64,000 nucleotides of DNA, from positions 1 through 64,000 of the forward strand of contig JABTUF010000005.1 of NCBI GenBank assembly GCA_015075645.1, read 5' to 3'. Of the stretch, positions 26,923-34,841 are shown piece after piece (positions within the stretch are counted from its first letter, which is position 1; every line of letters starts with the position of its first letter). The DNA comes from Burkholderiales bacterium (GTDB taxonomy: Bacteria; Pseudomonadota; Gammaproteobacteria; Burkholderiales; Casimicrobiaceae). Under the pieces are notes generated by a model that was not told the origin of the DNA, ran no database searches, and saw only the letters and a list, made by a program, of their open reading frames with translations. Both the position numbers and the translations under genes were made by a program.

Positions 26923-27885
26923 ATGGCCGCACCCGCCCTCTCCGTCGTGATCCCGGTCTACAACGAGGAAGGGACGCTGCCTGCGCTCTTCGAGCGTCTC
27001 TACCCGGCGCTCGATGCGCTGGGCCTCGCCTACGAGATCCTGTTCGTCGACGACGGCAGCCGGGACCGCTCCGCCGCGCACCTCGCCGACCAGTTCCGCG
27101 CGCGGCAGGACGTGACGCGCGTCGTGCTGTTCAACGCGAACGTCGGCCAGCACACCGCCATCATCGCGGGCTTCGAACGCGTGCGCGGCGAACGCATCGT
27201 CACGCTCGACGCCGACCTGCAGAACCCGCCGGAGGAGATCGGCAAGCTCCTCGCGGCGATGGACGCGGGCGCCGACTACGTGGGCGGCGTGCGGAAGGTG
27301 CGCGAGGACGCCTGGTGGCGGCGCGCCGCCTCGCGTCTCATGAACGCGTTGCGCGAGCGCATCACCCACATCCGCATGACCGACCAGGGCTGCATGCTGC
27401 GCGCGTACAGCCGCGAGATCGTGGACTCGGTGGCGGCGAGCCGCGAAGTGTCGACGTTCATTCCCGCGCTCGCCTACACCTTCGCCCATCATCCGGTCGA
27501 GGTCGAGGTCGCGCACGCGGAGCGCGCGGCGGGCGAATCCAAGTATTCGCTCTACAAGCTCGTGCGGCTCAACTTCGACCTCGTGACCGGGTTCTCGCTC
27601 GTCCCTTTGCAGTTCTTCTCGCTCGCCGGCATGCTGGTGTCGATCGGTTCGCTCGCGCTCTACGTCGCGGTGATGATCCACGGGCTCGTGACCGGGGAAT
27701 TCGTCGATTCGCTGCGTTCCCTCTGGGACCGCGACATCCTCGAGTTCTTCCTGATCGGCCTCGTGCTGTTCGGCCTCGGGATCGTCGGCGAGTACGTCGG
27801 GCGCATCTACCAGCAGGTGCGCGAACGGCCGCGCTACACGATCCGCGCGGTGCTCGAATGCGACCGGGATCCCGACGACCCGTGA
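26923..27885 (+). CDS. arnC: ArnC-type undecaprenyl-phosphate 4-deoxy-4-formamido-L-arabinose transferase (GT2)
   Basis: A 320-residue GT2 transferase anchored by two C-terminal helices (about residues 230-255 and 265-295). The donor site has VIPVYNEEGTLPALF, EILFVDDGSRD and TLDADLQNPPEEI; AERAAGESKYSLYKLVRLNFD is typical of ArnC/DPM1-like enzymes. It transfers the formylated amino sugar from UDP to undecaprenyl phosphate on the cytoplasmic face. The stop overlaps the GTG of the next gene (GTGA). Confidence 0.9.
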   Translation: MAAPALSVVIPVYNEEGTLPALFERLYPALDALGLAYEILFVDDGSRDRSAAHLADQFRARQDVTRVVLFNANVGQHTAIIAGFERVRGERIVTLDADLQNPPEEIGKLLAAMDAGADYVGGVRKVREDAWWRRAASRLMNALRERITHIRMTDQGCMLRAYSREIVDSVAASREVSTFIPALAYTFAHHPVEVEVAHAERAAGESKYSLYKLVRLNFDLVTGFSLVPLQFFSLAGMLVSIGSLALYVAVMIHGLVTGEFVDSLRSLWDRDILEFFLIGLVLFGLGIVGEYVGRIYQQVRERPRYTIRAVLECDRDPDDP

Positions 27886-29963
27886 ACCTCGACAGGATGG
27901 CGGCGCTGGAGGCGCGCGTCGCGCGGCTGATCCGCGATCCCGCCACCGACCGGCTCGAAGCGGAGGCGCGCGCGCTCTCCGGATCGCTGGCCGGCTCGGG
28001 CCCCGCGCTGGCGCTCCTGGGCGAGATCGCGCGGCGGCGCGGCGACGCCGCCGCGCCCGAACTCCTCTCGCGCGCGGTCGAACGCTCGCCGGGTCTCGTC
28101 GCGGCGTGGCACGCACTGGCACTGGCGCGTGTTCGAGGGGGCGACCGCGAAGGCGCCCGGAGCGCCTGGCAGGCGGTGCTCGAACGCGCTCCCGCCGATC
28201 CGGTCGCGCGCTACCAGATCGCGCTGACGTTCCAGGAGGAACGCGACCATCGCGCTGCCGCGTCGTGGTACGAAGCCCATCTCGCATCGCATCCCGGCGA
28301 CGCGCGGGCGCTCAGGAACCTGGGACTCTCTCGCCTCGCGGCGGGCGACGCGACCGGCGCCGTGTCCGCGCTCGACGAGGCGATGCGCGTCGACCCGGCG
28401 TCGACCGCCGGCTGGATCGCGCTCGGCCGGGCGCGAGTGCTGGCCGGCGACCCCGACGGCGCGATCGCCGCCTGGTCGCGCGCGCGCGCGCTCGACCCCG
28501 CGCTGGTCGAGCCGCTGGAGCGGTCGGCGGCGGTGCTTGCGACCCGAGCCGCGCTGCCCTCCGCCATCGCGCTGCTCGGCGACGCGATCGCCCTCGATCC
28601 GGACAAGGCGTCGCTGCGGTTCGCCCTCGCCGCGCACCGGTCGAGTCTGGGCGAACACCGTGAAGCGCTCGCGGAGCTCCGGCGCGCCGTCGCACTCGCG
28701 CCGTCCGACGCGAGCGGTGCGAGTGCGCTCCTGTTCGAGGCGCAGTACGACGACGCCCCGGCGTCGCGGGATGCCACCGCCGCCGCGCACCGCGACTGGG
28801 CGGCGCGCTTCGCCGATCCGCTGCCGCCGGTCGCGCGCACGCGCCGCGCCACCCGCGACGATCGCCTGCACGTCGGCTATCTGTCTCCGCGTTTCGGCGC
28901 CGGACCGCTCGCCTCGCTGTTCCTGCCGATCCTGGAGCGGCACGACCGTTCGCGCGTGCATGTGACGCTGTATTCGGCGCACGCGCACGAAGGCGCGGTC
29001 GCCTCGCGCCTGCGCGAGCGCGCCGACCGCTGGCGCGACCTGCCGCCCGACGACGATGCCGCCGCGCGGCTCATCGCCGCGGACGGCCTCGACCTCCTCG
29101 TCGATCTCGCGGGGCACGCCCCGGGTCATCGCCTGGGCGTCCTCGCCCGCCGGCCCGCCGCCATCCAGGTGACCTGGCTCGACTACGCCGACACCACCGG
29201 CATGCGCGCGATCGACTTTCTCGTGAGCGATGCGATCCAGATGCCCCCCGAGGAATGGGCGTCCTGCCGCGAACGTCTGGTCCTGCTGCCTTGCCGGTTC
29301 GCGTACCTTCCGTTCGGGCCGCCGGTGCCGCCCGAGACCGGCCCGGAGCGAGGCATCAGGTACGGATCGTTCAACCGCCACGCGAAACTCGGCCACGCCA
29401 CGCTCGATGCGTGGCGTTCGATCCTCGAGGCCGTGCCGGATGCGCGGCTCGCGTTGCGCGCGGCCGCGTACGCGCAGCCGGAAACCGTCGCGTGGATTCG
29501 CGATCGCTGGGCCGCGCGCGGCCTGCCGCTCGATCGCATCGACTTCCTGACGTGGCTGCCGCTCACCGAAGCGCTCGCCGCCTACGCGACGGTCGACGTC
29601 GCGCTCGATCCGTTTCCGTTCAACGGCGGCGTGACGACCTGCGATGCCCTGGTGCACGGCGTGCCGCTGGTCGCGCTGCGCGGCGACCGCCCGATCGCGC
29701 GCCAGAGCGCGTCGCTCCTCGCCGCCGCCGGGCATCCCGAATGGATCGCGGCGACGCCTGACGAATACGTGCGCCGCGCGATTCGATTCGCGCGAACGCC
29801 CGGCCTCGCCGCCTCGCGGGCGCAACGCGCTGCCGCGGTCGCGGCCTCGCCGCTGTGCGACGTGGAGGCTTTCGCGCGCCGCCTCGAGCGCGCGTTCGAG
29901 GCGATGGTCGAGGCCGGGCCGCGCGGCGACCGCGTCCCCGCCCCGCCGATCGAGATCGCATGA
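27882..29963 (+). CDS. TPR protein with SPINDLY/OGT (GT41) domain
   Basis: A 693-residue protein with a TPR array in residues about 40-290 (PADPVARYQIALTFQEERDH, GDARALRNLGLSRLAAGDA, AWSRARALDPALVEPL) and a GT41 O-GlcNAc-transferase-like catalytic region. Catalytic-domain markers are HVGYLSPRFGAG, LVDLAGHAPGHRLGVLARR, IRYGSFNRHAKLGHATLDAW and DPFPFNGGVTTCDALVHGVP. Bacterial homologues glycosylate cytoplasmic or surface proteins. The GTG 27882 overlaps the arnC stop; ATG 27897 is an alternative. Its place in an arn operon is unexpected, because no lipid A step needs it. Confidence 0.88.
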   Translation: MNLDRMAALEARVARLIRDPATDRLEAEARALSGSLAGSGPALALLGEIARRRGDAAAPELLSRAVERSPGLVAAWHALALARVRGGDREGARSAWQAVLERAPADPVARYQIALTFQEERDHRAAASWYEAHLASHPGDARALRNLGLSRLAAGDATGAVSALDEAMRVDPASTAGWIALGRARVLAGDPDGAIAAWSRARALDPALVEPLERSAAVLATRAALPSAIALLGDAIALDPDKASLRFALAAHRSSLGEHREALAELRRAVALAPSDASGASALLFEAQYDDAPASRDATAAAHRDWAARFADPLPPVARTRRATRDDRLHVGYLSPRFGAGPLASLFLPILERHDRSRVHVTLYSAHAHEGAVASRLRERADRWRDLPPDDDAAARLIAADGLDLLVDLAGHAPGHRLGVLARRPAAIQVTWLDYADTTGMRAIDFLVSDAIQMPPEEWASCRERLVLLPCRFAYLPFGPPVPPETGPERGIRYGSFNRHAKLGHATLDAWRSILEAVPDARLALRAAAYAQPETVAWIRDRWAARGLPLDRIDFLTWLPLTEALAAYATVDVALDPFPFNGGVTTCDALVHGVPLVALRGDRPIARQSASLLAAAGHPEWIAATPDEYVRRAIRFARTPGLAASRAQRAAAVAASPLCDVEAFARRLERAFEAMVEAGPRGDRVPAPPIEIA

Positions 29964-30880
29964 GCGACGCACCGGCGATGCGCGCGGTGGTCTTCGCCTA
30001 CCACGACGTGGGCGCGCGCTGCCTGCGCACGCTCCTCGCGCACGGCGTCGAGATCCCGCTCGTGGTGACGCACGACGACGACCCGAACGAGGCACGGTGG
30101 TTCGAACGCGTCGCGGAGGTCGCACAGGCGCATCGCCTGCCCTGGATCGCGCCGTCCGACCCGAACGCGCCCGAGGTCGTCGCGCGCGTCGCCGCGACCG
30201 CGCCCGACTTCCTGTTCAGCTTCTACTACCGGCGGATGCTGGGCGCGCCGATGCTCGCGACCGCGCGCCGCGGAGCGTTCAACCTGCACGGGTCGCTCCT
30301 GCCGAAGTACCGCGGACGCGCCCCGGTCAACTGGGCGATCCTCCACGGCGAACGCGAGACCGGCGTGACGCTGCACCACATGGCGATCCGCCCCGACGCG
30401 GGGGACATCGTCGAGCAGCAGCGCGTGCCGATCGGACCAGACGACACCGCGAAGGACGTCTTCGACCGGATTGCGACCGCGGCCGCGATCGCGCTCGACC
30501 GCGCGCTGCCCGGCGTGCTCGCGGGCACCGCGCCCCGGCGGCCGAACGACCTCGCCGCGGGGTCGTACTTCGGCGCCCGTCGTCCCGAGGACGGCCGCAT
30601 CGACTGGGCATGGCCGGCGAAGCGCATCCACGACCTCGTGCGCGCCGTCGCCCCGCCGTACCCGGGCGCGTTCTGCGACCTGCCGGGCGGACGCCTCGCG
30701 ATCCTGAGGACGCGACTGTCCGCCGCGCCGCCCGCCGCTCCGGTCGCGCCGGGGGTTTTCGTCGCCGCGGGGGCGATCTGGGGCCGAGGAGGCGACGGTG
30801 GCTGCGTCGCCATCGTCGACGCGGCGATCGACGGGCGTACGGCCGACGCCGCGGCCGTGGAGCGCCTGCTCGCGTCCTGA
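29960..30880 (+). CDS. arnA: UDP-L-Ara4N formyltransferase (N-terminal half of ArnA as a separate gene)
   Basis: A 306-residue methionyl-tRNA-formyltransferase-fold enzyme that would formylate UDP-L-Ara4N from 10-formyl-THF. The catalytic block FNLHGSLLPKYRGRAPVNW is followed by ETGVTLHHM and the Asp in RPDAGDIVEQQ. In E. coli ArnA this domain is fused to the dehydrogenase; here it is free, and the dehydrogenase half is at 44202-45245. ATG 29960 overlaps the stop of the SPINDLY-like gene. Confidence 0.88.
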   Translation: MSDAPAMRAVVFAYHDVGARCLRTLLAHGVEIPLVVTHDDDPNEARWFERVAEVAQAHRLPWIAPSDPNAPEVVARVAATAPDFLFSFYYRRMLGAPMLATARRGAFNLHGSLLPKYRGRAPVNWAILHGERETGVTLHHMAIRPDAGDIVEQQRVPIGPDDTAKDVFDRIATAAAIALDRALPGVLAGTAPRRPNDLAAGSYFGARRPEDGRIDWAWPAKRIHDLVRAVAPPYPGAFCDLPGGRLAILRTRLSAAPPAAPVAPGVFVAAGAIWGRGGDGGCVAIVDAAIDGRTADAAAVERLLAS

Positions 30881-30924
30881 CGTCCGGACTCGAGGACGCC
30901 GCCCGCGCAACGTAGGCTCCCGCG

Positions 30925-31959
30925 ATGGACCTCCGCGTACGAGCCGCGCTCGGTGGCCTCGCGATGCTGTGCGCGGCGCACGCCATCGCGCAGGGCGCGA
31001 ACGTCGCGGCGATCCAGGCGAGCGAGGCGCGCAAGGCGGACGCGCGCACGCTCGCGGCGCTGGAGGCGTTCCGCCATGCGCTCATCGCGCGCTTCGGCGC
31101 CGATCCCACGCTCACGATGCTGCGGTGGAGCGAGTCGGAAGGCTCGGCGCTCGTGCAGACCTCCGGTGGCGCGACCGAGTACGTGATCCGGCAGGGAGAT
31201 GCATGGGTGAGTACGGCGAACCGCAAGCTCGTGCCCTGGGCGCCACCGGCGGTCGCGACCGCGAACGCGTTCCGGCTGTCGAGCGTGAAGAGCGCGCCGA
31301 TCCGCGCCTGGCTCGACGCCTGGCGCAAGGCGCCGGGTCAGGCGACCGATTTCATCACCGACTACGAGGCCGGCTACGAGCCGTCCGCGGCCCGCCTCGT
31401 CGTCCGCGCGCGCGTCGGCAGCATGACCACGTTCGGGCTCGCGCAGCACGCCTTCGATCCGTCGACCGGAAGCTCGGTGACGATCGCCGCCGCACCGCGT
31501 CAGGTGCCGAAGGCGATCGCGACCGCGCAAAGGCGCACCGACGACCTGCGGCGCGATGCGTCGGCGGCGCTCGCCGCGCTGCGCAAGGTCGAGCCCTCCG
31601 CGCGCCTGGGCTCGATGCGGATCTCGCAGCGCGAGATCGCGTTCACGCTCGCCGACCGCAGGACCTGGACCTTCGATCCGTCGTTCCGGCTGACCGCCGG
31701 CCGGCCCTACGACGGCAGCTTCCTGTGCGCCGAGGGCTGGCTCGAGGACGAGGTCGACTGGACGAAGCTCGCCGCGCTGCCGCGCAACGGCGTGCTCGCC
31801 GCCAACCTGGACGACGGGGACGAGGCGCACGCGCGCTTCACCGTCGATCGTTCGCGCGACTGCGGGCCGCTGACGATCGAGGTCACCTACGACAACTACA
31901 GGATCCCGCAGCCGTGGGCGCGCTTCGATGCCCGCGGCCGCTACCTGACGAGCCGATGA
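30925..31959 (+). CDS. Secreted protein of unknown function
   Basis: A 344-residue protein with a Sec signal peptide (residues 1-22, ending AIA or AIAQ) and no membrane segment after it. Mid-protein stretches such as GATEYVIRQGDAWVSTANRK and RARVGSMTTFGLAQHAFDP suggest a beta-rich periplasmic domain. Two cysteines near the C-terminus (FLCAEGW, RDCGPL) could form a disulfide. I do not recognise a family. It starts 44 bp after the formyltransferase and overlaps the next gene by ATGA, so it may be read from the arn operon. Confidence 0.7.
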   Translation: MDLRVRAALGGLAMLCAAHAIAQGANVAAIQASEARKADARTLAALEAFRHALIARFGADPTLTMLRWSESEGSALVQTSGGATEYVIRQGDAWVSTANRKLVPWAPPAVATANAFRLSSVKSAPIRAWLDAWRKAPGQATDFITDYEAGYEPSAARLVVRARVGSMTTFGLAQHAFDPSTGSSVTIAAAPRQVPKAIATAQRRTDDLRRDASAALAALRKVEPSARLGSMRISQREIAFTLADRRTWTFDPSFRLTAGRPYDGSFLCAEGWLEDEVDWTKLAALPRNGVLAANLDDGDEAHARFTVDRSRDCGPLTIEVTYDNYRIPQPWARFDARGRYLTSR

Positions 31960-32525
31960 CGGGGACCTTCCGCAGGTTCGACCCCAGGGTGCGCGCGTTG
32001 CCGGCGGTGTTCGCGCTCGCGCTCGCCTCCTGCGCGACGATTCCCGAGGAGCAGTGTCCGAAGGTGGACTGGTACGCGCTCGGGCTCGAGGACGGCCGCG
32101 CCGGACAGCCGGCATCACGCCTCGCCGAACATCGCAAGGCTTGCGCGGGCGTCAAGGTCGAGCCCGACGAACGGGCGTGGCTCGAGGGCCGCAGGGCCGG
32201 GCTCGCCGAGTACTGCCGGCTGCCTGGCGCGGTCGCTGCGGGGCTCGCCGGGCGCGGCTACGCGGGCGTGTGCCCGGATCCGCGCTTCGGTCGACTCCAC
32301 GCGGCGGCGCGGCAGGTGTACGACGCGCGCGCGAAGATCGCGGAGATCGACCGCGACCTCGCGAACCACCGGCGCGACATCGCCGACACCAACACCTCGG
32401 ACATCCGACGCGACATCCTGCGCGGCCAGGTCCGCAGCCTCGAGAGCGATCGCTCTCGCGCGGTCGGCCGGCTCCGCGACGCCGAACGGGACCTGCAGGC
32501 GCTCCGGAGCGCGTCCGGCGCCTGA
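31956..32525 (+). CDS. DUF2799-type lipoprotein
   Basis: A 189-residue lipoprotein: signal with lipobox ALASC near residues 22-26, then EEQCPKVDWYALGLEDGRAG, the start of the DUF2799 fold, and YCRLPGAVAAGLAGRGYAGVC. Residues about 115-185 form a predicted coiled coil (AKIAEIDRDLANHRRDIADT, VRSLESDRSRAVGRLRDAER). The function of the family is unknown; the coiled coil suggests an envelope adaptor. It overlaps the preceding gene and is the last plus-strand gene before the palindromic element at 32576. Confidence 0.82.
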   Translation: MTGTFRRFDPRVRALPAVFALALASCATIPEEQCPKVDWYALGLEDGRAGQPASRLAEHRKACAGVKVEPDERAWLEGRRAGLAEYCRLPGAVAAGLAGRGYAGVCPDPRFGRLHAAARQVYDARAKIAEIDRDLANHRRDIADTNTSDIRRDILRGQVRSLESDRSRAVGRLRDAERDLQALRSASGA

Positions 32526-32575
32526 AACCACCGTTGACGCGGCGGCGCGCCGGAGCGGGCGCCATCACGAACTCC

Positions 32576-32721
32576 GAAGCTGTGAATGCATCCGGCGTCC
32601 CCGCGACGGGGTGTCCCGGCTCGCAGAGTTGCCCGCGGCCCCACGCCGCCGACGCAGCGCGCTCCCGAATGCGTGGCGCGGCAGCGGGCAACGCGGGGAT
32701 GCAGGGTTCTTTCACAGCTTC
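32576..32721. repeat. 146-bp inverted-repeat element between convergent genes
   Basis: GAAGCTGTGAA (32576-32586) is mirrored exactly by TTCACAGCTTC (32711-32721), and CCCCGCG (32599-32605) by CGCGGGG (32692-32698), giving imperfect 30-bp terminal inverted repeats. No transposase is encoded. The right arm contains the exact 34-bp unit that is also found at 46182-46215. The element fills the 196-bp gap between the DUF2799 gene and the carboxyltransferase gene. Confidence 0.7.
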
Positions 32722-34194
32722 TCAGTCATCGACCGTCCCCGACAGCGCGAGTCGGAACGATCCGCGCTCGAGTTCGAACGACTCGATATCGGAGCGGCGC
32801 AGGAGTTCACGGGCCAAAGCCGACGCCGGCGAACGCCTGCTCTCCCAGGTGATCGGCGTCCGGTTCTGCTTGAAGCCGCGATAGGCGGCCGGGTGCAGGA
32901 ACAGGAACAGCAGCAGGTCCTCGTCCGACTCGAACGGTCCGTGCTCGGCGCGCACCTGCGGCAGCGACGGTCGGTCCAGGCCTTCGAGCGGATCGATCAT
33001 CGGCGCATCGCCGACGAGTCGATCGAGAACGTCGGGATCGATCGGCCGGATCGGACGGCCGAACGCTCCGCGCGCATAGCGGCGCACCGACTCGGGCACG
33101 GTCGCATAGCGGGCGCCTTCGGTCACGTTGAGCACCGCCTGCACGCCGACGAACTGGGAGAACGGCGTCGACATGTGCGGATACCCGAGTTCCCCGCGCA
33201 CCCGCGCCGCCTCCTCGAGGACCTCGGGCATGCGGTGCGACAGGCCGAGGTCCTGCAGTTGCCGTTCGAGGTTGGAGATCATGCCGCCGGGAATCTGGTG
33301 GCCGACGTAGCTCTGGTAGTGGGCCGGGTCGAAGCGGACTTCCTCCGGCACCGGCTTGCCCTCCTCGTGCGCGACCCATGCGAACCAGTCGTCGATCTCG
33401 TCGATCGCCGCGTCATCGACGTCCGTAGACCTGCCCTCCTCGCGCGCCATGCGCACGACGTCCATCGTGCAGGGCACCGACGTTCCCCACGCGAGCGGAC
33501 GGGCGGCGGTCCAGACGACGTCGACGCCGGCGCGGATGGCCTGGCGGCAGCTCTCGCGCGACAGGCCCGTGCTCGTGTGCGTGTGGAAATGCAGTTCGCG
33601 ATCGCCGATGGCCTCGCGAATCGCGGTCACGGCGGAGTGCGCGCGCTCCGGGAACATCACGCCCGCGGAATCCGACAGGATCAGCGCATCCACTCCGGCG
33701 TCCGCGAACTCCTTCGCCTTGCCGGCGAGGTAGGCGTCGCTGTGCGCCGGACTGTCGTTGTAGCCGACGAGCCCCTTGACCTTGAAGCCCAGCCTCCGGC
33801 CCTCGCGAATCAGCCAGTCCATGTTGCACAGGTCGTTCAGGCCGTCGAACACCTTGAAGCCGTCGACGCCGTTGCGCAGCAACGTCTCGAGGAAGAGCGT
33901 CTGGACGTCGTAGGGCTGGCTCTGCCAGCCCCACAGGTTCCGCGCGCGCACGAGCACGTCGAACCGCGTCTTCGGCATGAGTCCGCGCAGCAGGCGCGCG
34001 CGCTCCCAGGGGTCCTCGAACAGATAGCGCGCCGCCGTCTCGAACGACACGCCTGCGTGCACGCACACGGTATCGAACCCCGCGACGTCCATCACCGGCG
34101 CGATCGGGAGCATCGACTTCGTCCGCATGCGCGTCGCCCACAGCGACTGCTGGGCGTTGCGCAGCGTCTCGTCGAGGATGCGGAGCTTGCGCAA
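32722..34194 (-). CDS. Divergent pyruvate/oxaloacetate-type carboxyltransferase subunit
   Basis: A 490-residue protein of the PYC/OADA carboxyltransferase fold, which moves CO2 between biotin and a carbonyl acceptor. EDPWERARLLRGLMP, DGFKVFDGLNDLCNM and GGMISNLERQLQDLGL are clear family blocks and HFHTHTSTG keeps the HxH metal ligands. However the usual RDAHQS reads RNAQQS (the metal-ligand Asp becomes Asn) and the usual AIKDM(A/S)G reads LILSDSAG (the carbamylated metal-ligand Lys becomes Ser). So the acceptor or chemistry is probably not standard. It is the last gene of the minus-strand operon, after biotin carboxylase and BCCP genes; its stop lies in the 34-bp repeat. Confidence 0.85.
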   Translation of the reverse strand: MRKLRILDETLRNAQQSLWATRMRTKSMLPIAPVMDVAGFDTVCVHAGVSFETAARYLFEDPWERARLLRGLMPKTRFDVLVRARNLWGWQSQPYDVQTLFLETLLRNGVDGFKVFDGLNDLCNMDWLIREGRRLGFKVKGLVGYNDSPAHSDAYLAGKAKEFADAGVDALILSDSAGVMFPERAHSAVTAIREAIGDRELHFHTHTSTGLSRESCRQAIRAGVDVVWTAARPLAWGTSVPCTMDVVRMAREEGRSTDVDDAAIDEIDDWFAWVAHEEGKPVPEEVRFDPAHYQSYVGHQIPGGMISNLERQLQDLGLSHRMPEVLEEAARVRGELGYPHMSTPFSQFVGVQAVLNVTEGARYATVPESVRRYARGAFGRPIRPIDPDVLDRLVGDAPMIDPLEGLDRPSLPQVRAEHGPFESDEDLLLFLFLHPAAYRGFKQNRTPITWESRRSPASALARELLRRSDIESFELERGSFRLALSGTVDD

Positions 34195-34231
34195 GTCGTC
34201 GTCTCCTCCGGTGGCGCGGATCGTGCGCGGC

Positions 34232-34798
34232 CTACGCCGTCCGCGAACCGGCCTTCTCGATGGTCATCAACGTCTGGTCGGCCTGCACCATCGACTCGTT
34301 CGCGACGTCGATCGTGCGGACGACGCCGTCGCACGGCGCGAGGACCGACGTGAACAGCTTCATCACCTCGACGATGCCGATCTGCTCGCCCGTCCTCACG
34401 CGCCGCCCGACTTCCACGAACGGCGGCGCGCCCGGCGACGGCGCCGCGTAGAACACGCCGGCCATCGGCGGCTTGACGTCGACGACCGTGTCGGACGGCA
34501 CCGGCCGGGAGCCGGCGCGCGTCGTCGGAATCTCGGGCGCGATCCCGGCACCTGACGGTGACGCGAGGCCCGGGCCGGGGGTCCGCGGTCCGGGATCCCC
34601 CACGTGTCCGAGCGAATCCGGGTCAGGGATCGGCCCACCGCGCTCCGGGCGCGGCACGGGGCGGTCGAGCGGCGCGGCCTCGCGCCGGCGCACGACCCGA
34701 AGCCGGAAGCCGTCGAACTCGACCTCGGTCTCGCCCGGTGGCGCAGCGTCGATGAAACGCAGGATCGCGAGCGCGTCGCGGAACGTGAGATCGCTCAT
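34232..34798 (-). CDS. Biotin carboxyl carrier protein (BCCP)
   Basis: A 188-residue AccB-like carrier. An N-terminal region (SDLTFRDALAILRFIDAAP) with VEFDGFRLRVVRR resembles the AccB N-terminus; a Pro/Gly-rich linker (residues about 70-125) follows; the C-terminal biotinyl domain reads VKPPMAGVFYAAPSPGAPPF and GIVEVMKLFTSV with the biotin-accepting Lys in VMKL. It would shuttle CO2 from the biotin carboxylase (44 bp upstream) to the carboxyltransferase (37 bp downstream). It is a second set, distinct from housekeeping accBC, judging by the cluster. Confidence 0.9.
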   Translation of the reverse strand: MSDLTFRDALAILRFIDAAPPGETEVEFDGFRLRVVRRREAAPLDRPVPRPERGGPIPDPDSLGHVGDPGPRTPGPGLASPSGAGIAPEIPTTRAGSRPVPSDTVVDVKPPMAGVFYAAPSPGAPPFVEVGRRVRTGEQIGIVEVMKLFTSVLAPCDGVVRTIDVANESMVQADQTLMTIEKAGSRTA

Positions 34799-34841
34799 CG
34801 CGCGACCTCCCGGTGCCAGCGTGCGCGACGGGCGATCGGGT

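Noticed and set aside
32152..32715. ORFs reading out of the 34-bp unit (starting MKEPCIPA or MQGSFTAS) as small genes
   Set aside because: They consist of the repeat followed by antisense of DUF2799 or other genes; the shared start reflects the repeat, not a protein family.
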